A stretch of DNA of 64,000 bases from Cellulomonas uda (GTDB lineage Bacteria; Actinomycetota; Actinomycetes; Actinomycetales; Cellulomonadaceae): NCBI RefSeq assembly GCF_006538705.1, contig NZ_BJLP01000018.1, forward strand, positions 1 to 64,000, written 5' to 3'. The notes under the pieces were generated by a model that saw only the letters and a list, made by a program, of their open reading frames with translations, had not been told where the DNA came from and searched no databases. A program made the position numbers and the translations under genes. Positions 8,146 through 17,234 of this stretch are shown here, one piece after another (positions within the stretch are counted from its first letter, which is position 1; each line of letters begins with the position of its first letter).

Positions 8146-8594
8146 GCGACGTCCTGGGCACCGACCTGCGCGTGCTGCTCGGCCCGCCCGGCATGGCCGC
8201 GCACGACGCGGCCGCACTCGACCTGCGGCTCGGCGCAGGCCTCGTCGACCGCGCCGCGGACGGCCCGCAGCTCGTCTCGGACCGCCACAACCTGGGTCAG
8301 GCACTTGTGCTGCGGCTGCTCACGCCGCGCGGCACCCTCGCCGGGCTCGGGCACGCCGCGTACGGGTCGCGTCTGCACGAGCTGGTCGGCGAGCGCAAGG
8401 ACGAGTCGAGCCGCGCACGGTGCAAGGCGTTCGTCCTCGAGGCGGTCGCCGCCGAGCCGCGCGTGCTCGACGAGGTCGTCGACCTGACGTTCGACATTCC
8501 GTCGGAGGGACCGTCCGAGCTGCGGTTCCTGCTCACGGTCCAGCCCGTCGAGGGCGGGCAGCCCGTGTCGGTCGACCTGGGGGTGGAGCTGTGA
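8142..8594 (+). CDS. Baseplate wedge protein, gp25/GPW family
   Basis: A 150-residue gp25-like (GPW) protein. The characteristic features are LVSDRHNLGQALVLRLLTPR, then GELXXLGHAAYGSRLHELVG-type sequence and a helix with LDEVVDLTFDI, matching the family's core 'l.NL..ll.T..GE....p.yG..l..l'. The classical EPR triad is not evident. It nucleates sheath assembly at the baseplate in T4. It overlaps neighbours on both sides by 4 bases. Confidence 0.75.
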   Translation: MSDVLGTDLRVLLGPPGMAAHDAAALDLRLGAGLVDRAADGPQLVSDRHNLGQALVLRLLTPRGTLAGLGHAAYGSRLHELVGERKDESSRARCKAFVLEAVAAEPRVLDEVVDLTFDIPSEGPSELRFLLTVQPVEGGQPVSVDLGVEL

Positions 8595-10378
8595 ACGGCC
8601 TGCCGGACGGCTTCTCGCCGCGCCCGTACCCGGAGATCGTGCGGGACACGCTCACCACGCTCACGGGCGGCACGGTGCGCGAGGTCGTCACCGTGCCCGC
8701 TGGCGACCTCGTCGTGCTCGACTCGCTGCGCGACCGCCCGATCCGGCGCGTGAGCCACCTGCAGGGCGTCGTCGAGGTCACCCGACCGCTGCGGGACGTC
8801 AACGGCGACCTCGTGCGCGACGCGCAGGGCCGCACCGTCGAGGAGCAGGTGCCCGTGCCCTACCGCTTCACGGATGCCGACTTCGAGGTCGTCGCGACGG
8901 GCCGCGAGGGCGTCGAGCGCGACGCGATCCGGTTCCGGCCCACGGGCCGTCGGCCGCCGACCGGCTCGACCGTCGTCGTCAACTACTACCCCTCGCAGTC
9001 CCGTCCGGCGCCGGTCACGGACCTGAGCGTCGGGTCGGTCGCGCGCACGCTGCTCGAGTCCGTGGCGCGCGAGCTCGCGCTGGTCGAGCTGGGGCTCGAC
9101 GCGGTGTACCGCTCGGCGTTCCTCGAGACCGCGCAGGGGACCTCGCTCGACAAGGTTGTCGCGCTCGTCGGGGTCGCCCGACGACCCGGGGGCGTGCCGA
9201 CCGCGCGCGTGCGGTTCACGCGCGCCGCCGGCTCGACCGGACGCATCACGGTGCCCGTCGGCACGGTCGTCTCCGACGCGCAGGCCAACCGCTACGCGAC
9301 GACCGTCCCGCTGGTCCTCGAGATCGGCGAGGACTCGCGCGAGGTGCTCGCGGCCGCGCTCTCCCCCGCGACCGCGGCGGTCGAGGCGGGTGCGCTCGAC
9401 CGGCTCGAGGTGCTCATCGCGGGGGTCGGCGCGGTGACGAACGAGTCCCCCGCGGCGGCGGCGGGCGGACCCGAGCCCGACGACGACCTGCGTCGACGCG
9501 CGCGCGGAGCGCTCGCGGTCGCGGCGCGCGGGACGCTCGACGCGCTGCGGCACGGCGTGGCGAACCTCGAGGGCGTGCAGGACGTCACGGTCACGGAGTT
9601 CCCGCACGGCCTGCCGGGCGAGGTCCTGCTGTCGGTCTCGTACGACGGGGAGCCCACGCCGGACCTGCTGGCGCGCGTCGTGGCACGGGTCGACGACCTG
9701 CGGCCCGCGGGCGTGCGGGTCACCCTCGGGCGCACGCAGCCGCAGCCCGTGCAGGTGACCGCCACGCTCGTGCTCGCCGGCTCGGGCGTCGGCGGGGCCG
9801 AGCTGCAGTCGCTGCAGAGCGCGCTCGAGGAGCGCGTCGCCGCGATCGTCGGCGCGCTGCCGCCGGGCGGCACCGCGCGTGCGGCCCAGCTCTCGGCCGC
9901 CGCACTGTCCGACCCGCGCATCGTCGACGCGACGTTCGGGCTCGACACGGGAGCCGGCCCGCAGCCGAGCGTGACGGCCCCGACGGGGCACGTGCTGTCG
10001 GCCGTCCGGCCGTTCACGCACCTCGTGAGCACGGAGTCCGGCACGGGCCCGGGTGCGACCGTCGAGGTCGACGCGCTCGTCCCCGTGCACCTCGCCCCCG
10101 GCGTCACGGCGGGCCAGGCGGAGCAGGCGATGAGCCTGGCCGCGCGGTCGTGGGCCGCGGGCCTCGGCCCCGGCACGCAGATCTCGGTCGACGCGTTCGT
10201 CGCGGCGGTGCGTGACGACACGCGGTACGCGGTGGTGCGCGCGCACGTCGCGCTGACCACCGAGGCCGAGGGCCGGTTCCTGCGCCTCGCCGACGGCCTC
10301 GGCACGCACGCGCTCGGTGCGCAGGACTCCGCCCGGATCCGCTCCGTGTCGCTCGACGTGCGCGAGGGGGGTGCGTGA
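8591..10378 (+). CDS. Baseplate wedge protein, gpJ family
   Basis: A 595-residue baseplate J-like protein. Around residues 145-185 it has LLESVARELALVELGLDAVYR and AFLETAQGTSLDKVVALVGV, the family's signature region, followed by the RVRFTRAAG...ITVPVGTVVSD strand pair and, later, DDDLRRRARGALAVAARGT ahead of two repeated ferredoxin-like domains. It is longer than P2 gpJ (about 300 residues) because of an N-terminal strand-rich extension (1-140) and a C-terminal one (480-595). Start is GTG at 8591 overlapping the gp25 stop; the next gene starts within its stop codon. Confidence 0.8.
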   Translation: MNGLPDGFSPRPYPEIVRDTLTTLTGGTVREVVTVPAGDLVVLDSLRDRPIRRVSHLQGVVEVTRPLRDVNGDLVRDAQGRTVEEQVPVPYRFTDADFEVVATGREGVERDAIRFRPTGRRPPTGSTVVVNYYPSQSRPAPVTDLSVGSVARTLLESVARELALVELGLDAVYRSAFLETAQGTSLDKVVALVGVARRPGGVPTARVRFTRAAGSTGRITVPVGTVVSDAQANRYATTVPLVLEIGEDSREVLAAALSPATAAVEAGALDRLEVLIAGVGAVTNESPAAAAGGPEPDDDLRRRARGALAVAARGTLDALRHGVANLEGVQDVTVTEFPHGLPGEVLLSVSYDGEPTPDLLARVVARVDDLRPAGVRVTLGRTQPQPVQVTATLVLAGSGVGGAELQSLQSALEERVAAIVGALPPGGTARAAQLSAAALSDPRIVDATFGLDTGAGPQPSVTAPTGHVLSAVRPFTHLVSTESGTGPGATVEVDALVPVHLAPGVTAGQAEQAMSLAARSWAAGLGPGTQISVDAFVAAVRDDTRYAVVRAHVALTTEAEGRFLRLADGLGTHALGAQDSARIRSVSLDVREGGA

Positions 10379-11649
10379 TGCGGACGGACGCGGTGCTGTC
10401 CCACCTGCCCACGCTGTACCGCGAGGGCGAGCTGCTCGGCGCGTTCGCCGGGACGTGGGGCGTGCAGCTCGACGGCCTCGACGAGGCGGGCGTGAGCGTG
10501 CAGCGTGCGCACTGGTTCGACGCGACACCCGACCTCGACGAGGCCGCGGCGCTCGCCGCGCTGCTCGACATCCCGCCCGAGCCGTTCCACGCGGGGCTCG
10601 GCGAGTACCGCGCGTGGGTGCACGCGGTCGTGCGCGCCCGCCTGCAGCTCGGGGCGGTCACGCGCGAGGCGCTGCGGGTGCTCGTGAGCGACTACGCGGA
10701 CGGCTTCCAGCGGGCGGCGGGCATCCGCACCGTCGGCCGCGTCGACGCGTGGTCGACCGAGCCCGCCGGCCCGCAGCTCGTCGACAACCCGACGCGCGTG
10801 CGGGAGACCCGGCTGCCCCAGGTGGGCGGGTGGGAACCGCTCGCGCACCTCGAGGTCGACAACCGCGGCATGGATCCCGCGCCGTGGGCGGTGGTGCTGC
10901 GGGGCACGGGCGAGCAGCCCGAGCACTCGCCCGTCGTCGTGAACCGCACCACCGGTCACGCGGTGCTGTTCCGCGGCTCGCTCGCGCCCGGCCAGCGCCT
11001 GACGATCGCGCCGTCCGCCGCCGACCGCTCGCTGCTGCGCGCCGACCTCGACGGGCGCGACGTGACGAGCCGGCTCACGGTCTGGACCGACCTGCGGGCG
11101 GGCGCCGACGGCCCCGGCGAGCCGGCCGGCACGCTCGTCGCGGGCGCGCTCGCACGCGGCACCAACGTCCTGTGGTTCCTGCCGCTGGCCACCTACGACG
11201 CCCCGGGCCTCGACCGGTACCTGCTCGCGATGGCCGACGACTCGCTCACCCAGGCCCGGTTCGACTCGACGGCGTTCGACCGCTCGCTGTTCGCGCAGCC
11301 CGCGCTCGTGGCCGCACGCGTCGCGTGGGTCGAGGCGCAGCCGGCGACGCTCGAGGTCCGCCTGCCCGCGAGCACGCTGGTCAGCGACGCGGGCGCCGCC
11401 GACCAGGCCGTCCTGGCGCGTGACCGGCTCGAGGCGGGCCTCGACGCCGCGGTGGAGCGCACCGCGGGCGCGGGGATCGCGGCGGACGTGGTGCTGCGCG
11501 CGTTCACCGAGCGGCAGCCGGGCGAGGCGCACCTCGTCGGCGTCTGGCCGCGCACGTTCCGCGAGGCCGGACCCACCGGCGCCGACGCGCTGCCCGACTC
11601 GGGCGCGGCGTTCGACGTCACCGACTTCGACGACTCGGTCCTTGCCTGA
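10378..11649 (+). CDS. Baseplate protein, tail protein I-like
   Basis: A 423-residue protein that begins like phage tail protein I: a short helix (LSHLPTLYREGELL), LAALLDIPPEPFHAGLGEYR, then a long helix ARLQLGAVTREALRVLVSDY. The middle (130-290) is a separate beta-rich domain with PWAVVLRGTGEQPEHSPVVV. The last part (290-420) returns to helix plus VVLRAFTERQPGEAHLVGVW. In contractile tails gpI sits with gpJ in the wedge. The gene order gp25-gpJ-gpI is the same as in P2. Confidence 0.6.
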   Translation: MRTDAVLSHLPTLYREGELLGAFAGTWGVQLDGLDEAGVSVQRAHWFDATPDLDEAAALAALLDIPPEPFHAGLGEYRAWVHAVVRARLQLGAVTREALRVLVSDYADGFQRAAGIRTVGRVDAWSTEPAGPQLVDNPTRVRETRLPQVGGWEPLAHLEVDNRGMDPAPWAVVLRGTGEQPEHSPVVVNRTTGHAVLFRGSLAPGQRLTIAPSAADRSLLRADLDGRDVTSRLTVWTDLRAGADGPGEPAGTLVAGALARGTNVLWFLPLATYDAPGLDRYLLAMADDSLTQARFDSTAFDRSLFAQPALVAARVAWVEAQPATLEVRLPASTLVSDAGAADQAVLARDRLEAGLDAAVERTAGAGIAADVVLRAFTERQPGEAHLVGVWPRTFREAGPTGADALPDSGAAFDVTDFDDSVLA

Positions 11650-11658
11650 GGAGGCGCC

Positions 11659-12156
11659 ATGAAGGCCACGTTGCACCTGGTGCTGAGCGACCACGACGGG
11701 TCCGTCGTCGACGAGCGACGCGCCCACAACACCGTGATGGCGAGCGGCGCGCGGATCATCGCGGACCTGTTCGCGGGGGTCGGCAACCCCATCACCCACA
11801 TGGGCGTGGGCACCAACGACGACTCGCCCGAGGACGTCTCGGTGACCGCGCTGACGAACGGGGGCGGGGACGACGCCGCGCTGGTGGGCGCGACGACGAC
11901 GCCCGTCGCCGCGTCGGCGTTCACGGCCACGCTCGTGCCGGAGCGGCGCGTCGTGCGGGTGCGGGTGCGCGCGACGCTCCCGGACGACGCCGCCGTCGGG
12001 CGCATCCGCGAGGCGGGGCTCGTCTCGCAGGGCGACACGGACGCCGTCCTCTACAACCGCGTGGTCTTCGCGCCCGTCGACAAGGGCGACGACCACGAGC
12101 TGACGCTGTTCTGGGAAGTCGAGTTCCCGTACGGCGACCTCCAGTGGCTCACCTGA
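11659..12156 (+). CDS. Fibre- or fringe-like tail protein, 165 residues
   Basis: The protein begins with a strand ('ATLHLVLSDHDGSVVDER'), then AHNTVMASGARIIADLFAG and ITHMGVGTNDDSP. The pattern of 'hN.v...G...ia.l..g....i..m.vGt' recurs in small tail-fibre or baseplate-exterior proteins of phages and contractile particles. The rest is alternating strands, ending VEFPYGDLQWLT. It starts 9 bases after gpI, with a GAGG ribosome binding site inside the gap. Role in surface attachment is inferred from position. Confidence 0.45.
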   Translation: MKATLHLVLSDHDGSVVDERRAHNTVMASGARIIADLFAGVGNPITHMGVGTNDDSPEDVSVTALTNGGGDDAALVGATTTPVAASAFTATLVPERRVVRVRVRATLPDDAAVGRIREAGLVSQGDTDAVLYNRVVFAPVDKGDDHELTLFWEVEFPYGDLQWLT

Positions 12157-12173
12157 GTCGAAGGGAACCGACC

Positions 12174-13121
12174 ATGGCCAAGGCAGCGTTCGACATCCGC
12201 CTCGAGGGCTTCGTGCCCGCGAACCGCGACGCCGTCGTCAAGCTCGTCAACCAGTCCACGGGGCAGCAGGTGGAGCGCAAGCCGTTCCTCGACGGCTCGT
12301 TGCTGGTGCGCGACCTCGACCCGGGCAGCTGGGAGATGACGGTCACGCACCCCAACCTCGTGAACGTCATCGACCGACGCGTCGTGCGGCTCTTCCCGCA
12401 GGACATCCCCACGCGTGTGCCGGTGGTCGTGCCGCCCGACCTGTTCCGGGACTCGCCGATCCGTGACATCCAGGACGCCGACCTGGCCCCGGTGCAGCAG
12501 CAGGCGGGCGCGGTCACGACGAACGTGGGACGGCTCGCGAACAAGGCGCCCGGCGAGGTCATCCGCGCCGAGGACTGGAACGTCCTCGCGGCGGCGGTCG
12601 CCGACCTCGCGCGCGCCGTCGGCGAGCTGACGCGGCTCGTGTCCCCCGTGGGCCACGACCACCCCGAGATCGCGGAGAAGTTCGCGGAGGTGCAGGGCAA
12701 CATCGTGCGATTCAGCGAGTCGTTCGGGCGGAGCCTGCTCGAGCTGCGACGCGAGGTCGAGAGCCAGAACCTGCGCGGCCGCCTGACGGCCGTGCTCGAC
12801 AAGGGGGCGGCGACCAGCGCGGTGCGCGACCGGGTGCTCGGCCGCGTCGCCGAGCTGCAGCAGTCGACGCTCGTCACGACCGCGCAGTGGACCCCGCTCA
12901 TCGCGAACCACTCCAACGCGGCGATCCGCGAGGTCCTCGAGCTCGCGAACGAGCAGGGCACGGGGGCCGACGAGTTCCTCGCGTCGCCCGAGGTCAGCGG
13001 CGCGCTGACGCTGCTGCAGACGTTCTCCTCCGCGGGCGGCGCGAGCCGTCCCGAGGAGGAGCTCGAGACGTACCGACGCGGCGTCGCGGCCACCGGCCCG
13101 TCGCTGTTCCGGGCCCTGTGA
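12174..13121 (+). CDS. Fibre-like protein 1 with DWN / HxHP module
   Basis: A 315-residue protein. Residues 1-90 are a beta domain that looks like a carboxypeptidase-regulatory or prealbumin fold (FDIRLEGFVPANRDAVVKLV, then DGSLLVRDLDPGSWEMTVTH). After a Pro-rich linker come a helix containing GEVIRAEDWNVLAAAVADLA (DWN at 134-136) and HDHPEIAEKF (161-170), followed by a long helical stretch. The DWN and HxHP elements reappear in the next gene at almost the same spacing, so the two probably share a structural module. Function is unknown; a fibre or baseplate-peripheral role is likely. Confidence 0.45.
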   Translation: MAKAAFDIRLEGFVPANRDAVVKLVNQSTGQQVERKPFLDGSLLVRDLDPGSWEMTVTHPNLVNVIDRRVVRLFPQDIPTRVPVVVPPDLFRDSPIRDIQDADLAPVQQQAGAVTTNVGRLANKAPGEVIRAEDWNVLAAAVADLARAVGELTRLVSPVGHDHPEIAEKFAEVQGNIVRFSESFGRSLLELRREVESQNLRGRLTAVLDKGAATSAVRDRVLGRVAELQQSTLVTTAQWTPLIANHSNAAIREVLELANEQGTGADEFLASPEVSGALTLLQTFSSAGGASRPEEELETYRRGVAATGPSLFRAL

Positions 13122-13148
13122 CGGCCCACCCGCGCGAGGAGGACGACC

Positions 13149-14831
13149 ATGGCAACAGCCGTCGAGATCGAGCGGCTGCAGGCGCTCGTCGAACGCCTGC
13201 GCCCGCTGGCGGGCAAGACGCGCGGCGAGCTCATCGCGGCCGACGACTGGAACACGCTCGTGTCCGCGATCGTCGAGATCGGCCGGGCCACGGTCGCGAC
13301 CGGCCAGGCGGGCGTGCCGCAGCACGAGCACCCGGACCAGGTGGGCATCGGCTGGCTCGACCCGCAGCTGCGGCAGATCGTCACGGGCGGCGGGCTCAAG
13401 GACCCGGCGCTGGACTCGACGCTCGTGAGGCTGCGCCGTGACGTGAGCCTGCTCGACACCCGCATCGGCCGGGTGGGCGACGACCTGGCCGCGACGCGCA
13501 CGCGCGTCGACGTGGTCGCGACGAACGACCTGACGCGGTCCGCGACGCTCGACCGCCTGAACCGCAAGGTCCTCGGCGCGGCCGACGACCGCGGTGACAT
13601 CGCCGACCTGCGCTCGACCCTGCGCACCCTCCAGACCGAGGTGGGGCGCGCGGTCGAGGTGGGCAGCATGCTCGAGGTCGACGGTGCTCCGCTGGACGTG
13701 CCGGGGCTCGTGGAGCGGCTCGGGTCCGTCGAGCAGCTGCGGGACCGGCTCACGCGCCCGGACGGCTCGCTGCTGGACGCGTCCGGGCTGGAGATCCGGC
13801 TGTCGGAGCTGCAGTCCGCGCTCGTCACGCAGGACCAGCTGACCGAGGCGATCGACGAGGTGCGCGGCAGCGGCGGCCCGGGCGACCTGGACCAGGTGCT
13901 CGACGCGGCACGGCAGGCCGGTCGCGCCGAGGCGACGTCCGCTGTCGAGACGCTCGGCACGGACCTGCGCTCGGTGCTGTCCGCCCGGCTCGCGGAGGTC
14001 GGCGAGGAGGTCGAGGCGCGGGTGCGGCGGGCGACCGCCGGGTTGGTCGACGAGGTCCTCACCACGTCCCGCGCGGACCTCGCCGCGGGTCTCGACTCGA
14101 TGGCGGCACGGGTGCGGGAGGCCGTCGGCGCGGACGTCGACGCGCGGCTGCGCGCGGCCGACGAGGCGACGCGCGAGGCGCTGGCGAACATCGACGCGAG
14201 CCTCGGCGCGCTCGTCGAGAAGACCGTCGAGGGCCGCCTGGCGGACGTGCTGGGCGAGCTCACCGCGCGGGTCGGCGGCGTGGACGAGCGCATGTCCGGG
14301 CTGGAGGGCGTGCTCAAGGAGATGGGTGTGCGGGTGGACCGGCTCGAGGAGCGCATCGAGGTCAACCGCCGCGTCGGGGTCGACGAGCGCGACACGCTGC
14401 GCCAGGAGCTGCTCACCGAGGTCGAGCGGCTCGACCGGGAGACCGCGACGCGCATCGGGCGCGACGTCCAGGACGCGCGCACGCAGCTCGGGCTCGACCT
14501 GCAGGCCGAGGTCACCGCGGCCCAGCGCGACCTCGAGGTGCGCCTCGCCGAGGTCGCCCGGCAGGCCGCGGCGACCGAGGTGCAGGTGCTCGGCACCGGC
14601 CTGCGCACCGACGTCACCGGCGTCGTCCGCTCGGCGGTCGCGAGCGAGACGGCGGGCGTGCGGGACACGGTCGCGGCCGAGCTCGCCGGGTTCCAGGTGC
14701 AGGTCGCGGGGCTGGTCACCAACGAGGTCGCGCGGCAGACCCAGGACATCCCGACGATCGTCGAGAAGCAGCTCGCGACGCTGCGCCCCGAGCTCGAACG
14801 GATCGTCGACGTGCGGGTCGGACGGGGGTGA
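13149..14831 (+). CDS. Long coiled-coil fibre-like protein with DWN / HxHP module
   Basis: A 560-residue, almost entirely helical protein. Residues 1-62 contain the module shared with the preceding gene (GELIAADDWNTLVSAIVEIG, then QHEHP). From about 85 onward heptad-like charged and hydrophobic repeats predominate (LRRDVSLLDTRIGRVGDDLA; RIEVNRRVGVDERDTLRQEL), predicting extended coiled coils. There are no hydrophobic membrane spans. It could be a long trimeric fibre shaft that projects from the baseplate. It has an AGGAGGA ribosome binding site and starts 27 bases after the previous gene. Confidence 0.45.
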   Translation: MATAVEIERLQALVERLRPLAGKTRGELIAADDWNTLVSAIVEIGRATVATGQAGVPQHEHPDQVGIGWLDPQLRQIVTGGGLKDPALDSTLVRLRRDVSLLDTRIGRVGDDLAATRTRVDVVATNDLTRSATLDRLNRKVLGAADDRGDIADLRSTLRTLQTEVGRAVEVGSMLEVDGAPLDVPGLVERLGSVEQLRDRLTRPDGSLLDASGLEIRLSELQSALVTQDQLTEAIDEVRGSGGPGDLDQVLDAARQAGRAEATSAVETLGTDLRSVLSARLAEVGEEVEARVRRATAGLVDEVLTTSRADLAAGLDSMAARVREAVGADVDARLRAADEATREALANIDASLGALVEKTVEGRLADVLGELTARVGGVDERMSGLEGVLKEMGVRVDRLEERIEVNRRVGVDERDTLRQELLTEVERLDRETATRIGRDVQDARTQLGLDLQAEVTAAQRDLEVRLAEVARQAAATEVQVLGTGLRTDVTGVVRSAVASETAGVRDTVAAELAGFQVQVAGLVTNEVARQTQDIPTIVEKQLATLRPELERIVDVRVGRG

Positions 14832-14834
14832 CGG

Positions 14835-15728
14835 GTGCTCACCGAGCTCGAGTCCCGCCTCGCGGACGTCCTCGGAGCGGCGCTGCCGGCGCCGTTCGGC
14901 GGACGTGTGCGCAGGCGGGGCGCCGCGCCACCGAACGGTGCCGGACCGGTGGTCCGGCTCGGGGTCGAGGCGTACTCGCCGCTCGAGCCCGACCTGTTCT
15001 CCGCACGCCCGGAGACCGGCGCCGGGGCACCGTCGCTGCGGCGCGTCGTGCGGCTGCGGGTGCGGCTCGGCGTCGACGTCACGACCGACCCGCCCGGCGA
15101 CCGGCTGGGCCTGCTCGCGGGCACCGACGCGCTGCTGTTCGCGCTGCAGGCGCCCGAGGTGCGGTCCGGGCGCGCGCTCCTGGCGCCCGGTGACCAGGGG
15201 TTCCGCCTCGACTCCCTCGAGCTGCTCGACGTGGGCGACGACGACCCGGCGGTGTTGCTCGAGGCGGTCGGCTGGTTCTGGCCGGTCGGCGTCGCGGGCC
15301 AGGACGGGCGCGCGATCGTCCGGGCCCTCGTGCGTGAGGTCCGGCTCCCGGTGCGCCTGACGCTCGGCGGTCCGCTCGTCGCGGGCGGTGCGGGCGTCGC
15401 GTGCGACCTGGTGCTCGGCGCGACCGGGACCGCGGACGTGACCGCGGGCGCGACGACGAGCGCACCGTTCGGCGAGCTCGCGCTGCACCTGCTCGACGCG
15501 GGCGGTGGCCCGGGCGCCGGGTCGCTGGACACACCCGCCTCGCCCGCCGGGACGCAGGTCGTCGCGAGCGTCGACGCGCGGGACGCGGGTGCGGGCACGA
15601 CGTTCACGTACGTCCCACCGGCGACCGTCGCGCGCGAGCAGCTCGTCGTGCTGGCGCGCGCGGGCGAGGGCGCCGACGCGCGCACCGGCATGGAGCTCGC
15701 ACGGTTCGACCTGGTGGTGACGCCGTGA
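14835..15728 (+). CDS. Unknown cluster protein, possible tail terminator
   Basis: A 297-residue protein that I do not recognise. It starts with an amphipathic helix (LTELESRLADVLGAALPAPF), followed by strands and a helix (TDALLFALQAPEVRSGRALL), and FRLDSLELLDVGDDDPAVLL, a pattern seen in tail terminator and tail completion proteins. Residues 175-297 form a second beta domain (VARE-QLVVLARAG). Its place after the fibres equals that of the terminator gene in Afp-like loci. Start is GTG at 14835, 3 bases after the preceding stop. Confidence 0.35.
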   Translation: MLTELESRLADVLGAALPAPFGGRVRRRGAAPPNGAGPVVRLGVEAYSPLEPDLFSARPETGAGAPSLRRVVRLRVRLGVDVTTDPPGDRLGLLAGTDALLFALQAPEVRSGRALLAPGDQGFRLDSLELLDVGDDDPAVLLEAVGWFWPVGVAGQDGRAIVRALVREVRLPVRLTLGGPLVAGGAGVACDLVLGATGTADVTAGATTSAPFGELALHLLDAGGGPGAGSLDTPASPAGTQVVASVDARDAGAGTTFTYVPPATVAREQLVVLARAGEGADARTGMELARFDLVVTP

Positions 15729-17215
15729 CCGGGGTCTCCCTGCTCGGGGTCCAGGCCGCCGCGGTCCAGGCCGTCGCCGTGACCGGGTACACGACCGGGT
15801 ACACGACCGGGTACACCGTCCTGCTCCCGGCCCCCGTCACCGTGCCGCCCGCCGGTCACGTGCTGAGCACGCCGTGGCGGGCCGTCGTCGGCGCGACGGG
15901 CGCGCGCGTCGGCCGCGCGCTGCTCACCCTCGACCCGGTGACCGCGGGCGACGGGCGCGACCTGGGCGTCGTCGCGCCCGGGAAGCGACCGACGACCTCG
16001 ATCACCGTCCGGCCCCCGGACCCGCGCGTCCCCACCCGCGCGCTGACCGTCCCGCAGTGGGTGACCGCACCCGACGGCGAGACGTTCCCCTGGTCCGACG
16101 ACCTGCACGTGATGGTGCGGCAGGACGGGCGACCGGTGGTCGCGGCTCCCCCGCTGCCGGCGGTCGGCTACGTGCCGGCGCAGCTGCCGGGCGGGACGGT
16201 CTCGGGCTCACGCGTGACGCTGCCGGACCTCCTGGGCGACCTCACGCTCACGGTCGTGTCCGGCCGGACGCTCGACGCGCTCACCGAGCTCCCGTTCGCG
16301 CACGGCGACGTGCGCCTGCGCGCCGCCCCGATGCCCGTGGGGCTGCACGTCCTGGGGCCCGACGGCGACGAGCAGCTCGCGGTCGCGGGGCCGGTGCGCG
16401 GCCGGGTGTCGCACGACCTGGCGCCCGCGCTGGCACGCCACCTCGCCGCCGCGGTGCGCACCGAGCCGGGCGGGACCGCTCCGGTGACGGTGCGCTCGGA
16501 CGTCGTGGGCGAGGCGCACGTGCGGCTCGACGTGCAGGACGTCGTCATCGAGCGCGCGCTCGACGGGCGGCTCACCGTGGGCTGCGACGGGACGGCGACC
16601 ACGCTGCCCCGGCCGGGCGTCGCACCCGGACGCGCCCCGACCCGCACCCGGGCGGACCTGACGGTGACCCACCACGGCGCCGCGCTGCACCCGGCCTCCG
16701 ACCCGGTGCCCGCCGTCGACGCGGGCCTGGGCGGTCCCACGGTGCGCGACGAGCCCGTCACGCGGCGGGTCGCGGCAGCGACGCTCGCCGACGCGCGGCT
16801 CGTGCGGGTCGGCGTCGTCGGGTGGCCGTCCGCCGGGACGGACCTGTCGCTCGTCGTGCTGGGTCGCACGGTGACGGCGACCGGCCTCGTCGGGCCCGTC
16901 GGGCGCTCGACGCCCCAGGTCGTGTGGTTCGACCTGGGCGACGCGGTGGCGGTCGACCGTCCGCTCGAGGTGACGCTGCGCGCGACGCGCGGCACGTTCG
17001 CGTGGCTCGCGGCGCCCGAGCCCGCGGTGCGCCTCGCGGTCGAGGCACCCGCGGCGGGCGCGCACGTCACCGTCGGCGGGCTCACGGTCACGCTCACCGG
17101 GCCCGAGACGCACGTGCCCGGGGTGTCGCTCGCCGGCACCGACGGGTGGGACGTGACGACCGACCAGCTCGTCACCGTCGCGCTCTCGAGCGCGGTCATG
17201 GAGTTCGCGCCATGA
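15725..17215 (+). CDS. Unknown beta-rich structural protein
   Basis: A 496-residue protein with no recognised family. It starts with a GTG overlapping the preceding stop. Near its N-terminus (about residues 20-31) a perfect triplication gives GYTTGYTTGYT. The remainder alternates strands and turns: LTVPQWVTAPDGETFPWSDD, then GDLTLTVVSGRTLDALTELP, and a C-terminal Ig-like part. No signal peptide, membrane span or catalytic motif is seen. Genes before and after are in the same particle operon, so it is probably a structural or sheath-exterior component; this is inference only. Confidence 0.4.
   Translation: MTGVSLLGVQAAAVQAVAVTGYTTGYTTGYTVLLPAPVTVPPAGHVLSTPWRAVVGATGARVGRALLTLDPVTAGDGRDLGVVAPGKRPTTSITVRPPDPRVPTRALTVPQWVTAPDGETFPWSDDLHVMVRQDGRPVVAAPPLPAVGYVPAQLPGGTVSGSRVTLPDLLGDLTLTVVSGRTLDALTELPFAHGDVRLRAAPMPVGLHVLGPDGDEQLAVAGPVRGRVSHDLAPALARHLAAAVRTEPGGTAPVTVRSDVVGEAHVRLDVQDVVIERALDGRLTVGCDGTATTLPRPGVAPGRAPTRTRADLTVTHHGAALHPASDPVPAVDAGLGGPTVRDEPVTRRVAAATLADARLVRVGVVGWPSAGTDLSLVVLGRTVTATGLVGPVGRSTPQVVWFDLGDAVAVDRPLEVTLRATRGTFAWLAAPEPAVRLAVEAPAAGAHVTVGGLTVTLTGPETHVPGVSLAGTDGWDVTTDQLVTVALSSAVMEFAP
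15781..15816 (+). repeat. 12-bp tandem repeat, 3 copies, inside the coding region
   Basis: Three perfect head-to-tail copies of GACCGGGTACAC. Being a multiple of three, copy number changes keep the frame and only lengthen the Gly-Tyr-Thr-Thr run. Confidence 0.9.
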
Positions 17216-17234
17216 CCGCGGTGAGGAGGCTCGC

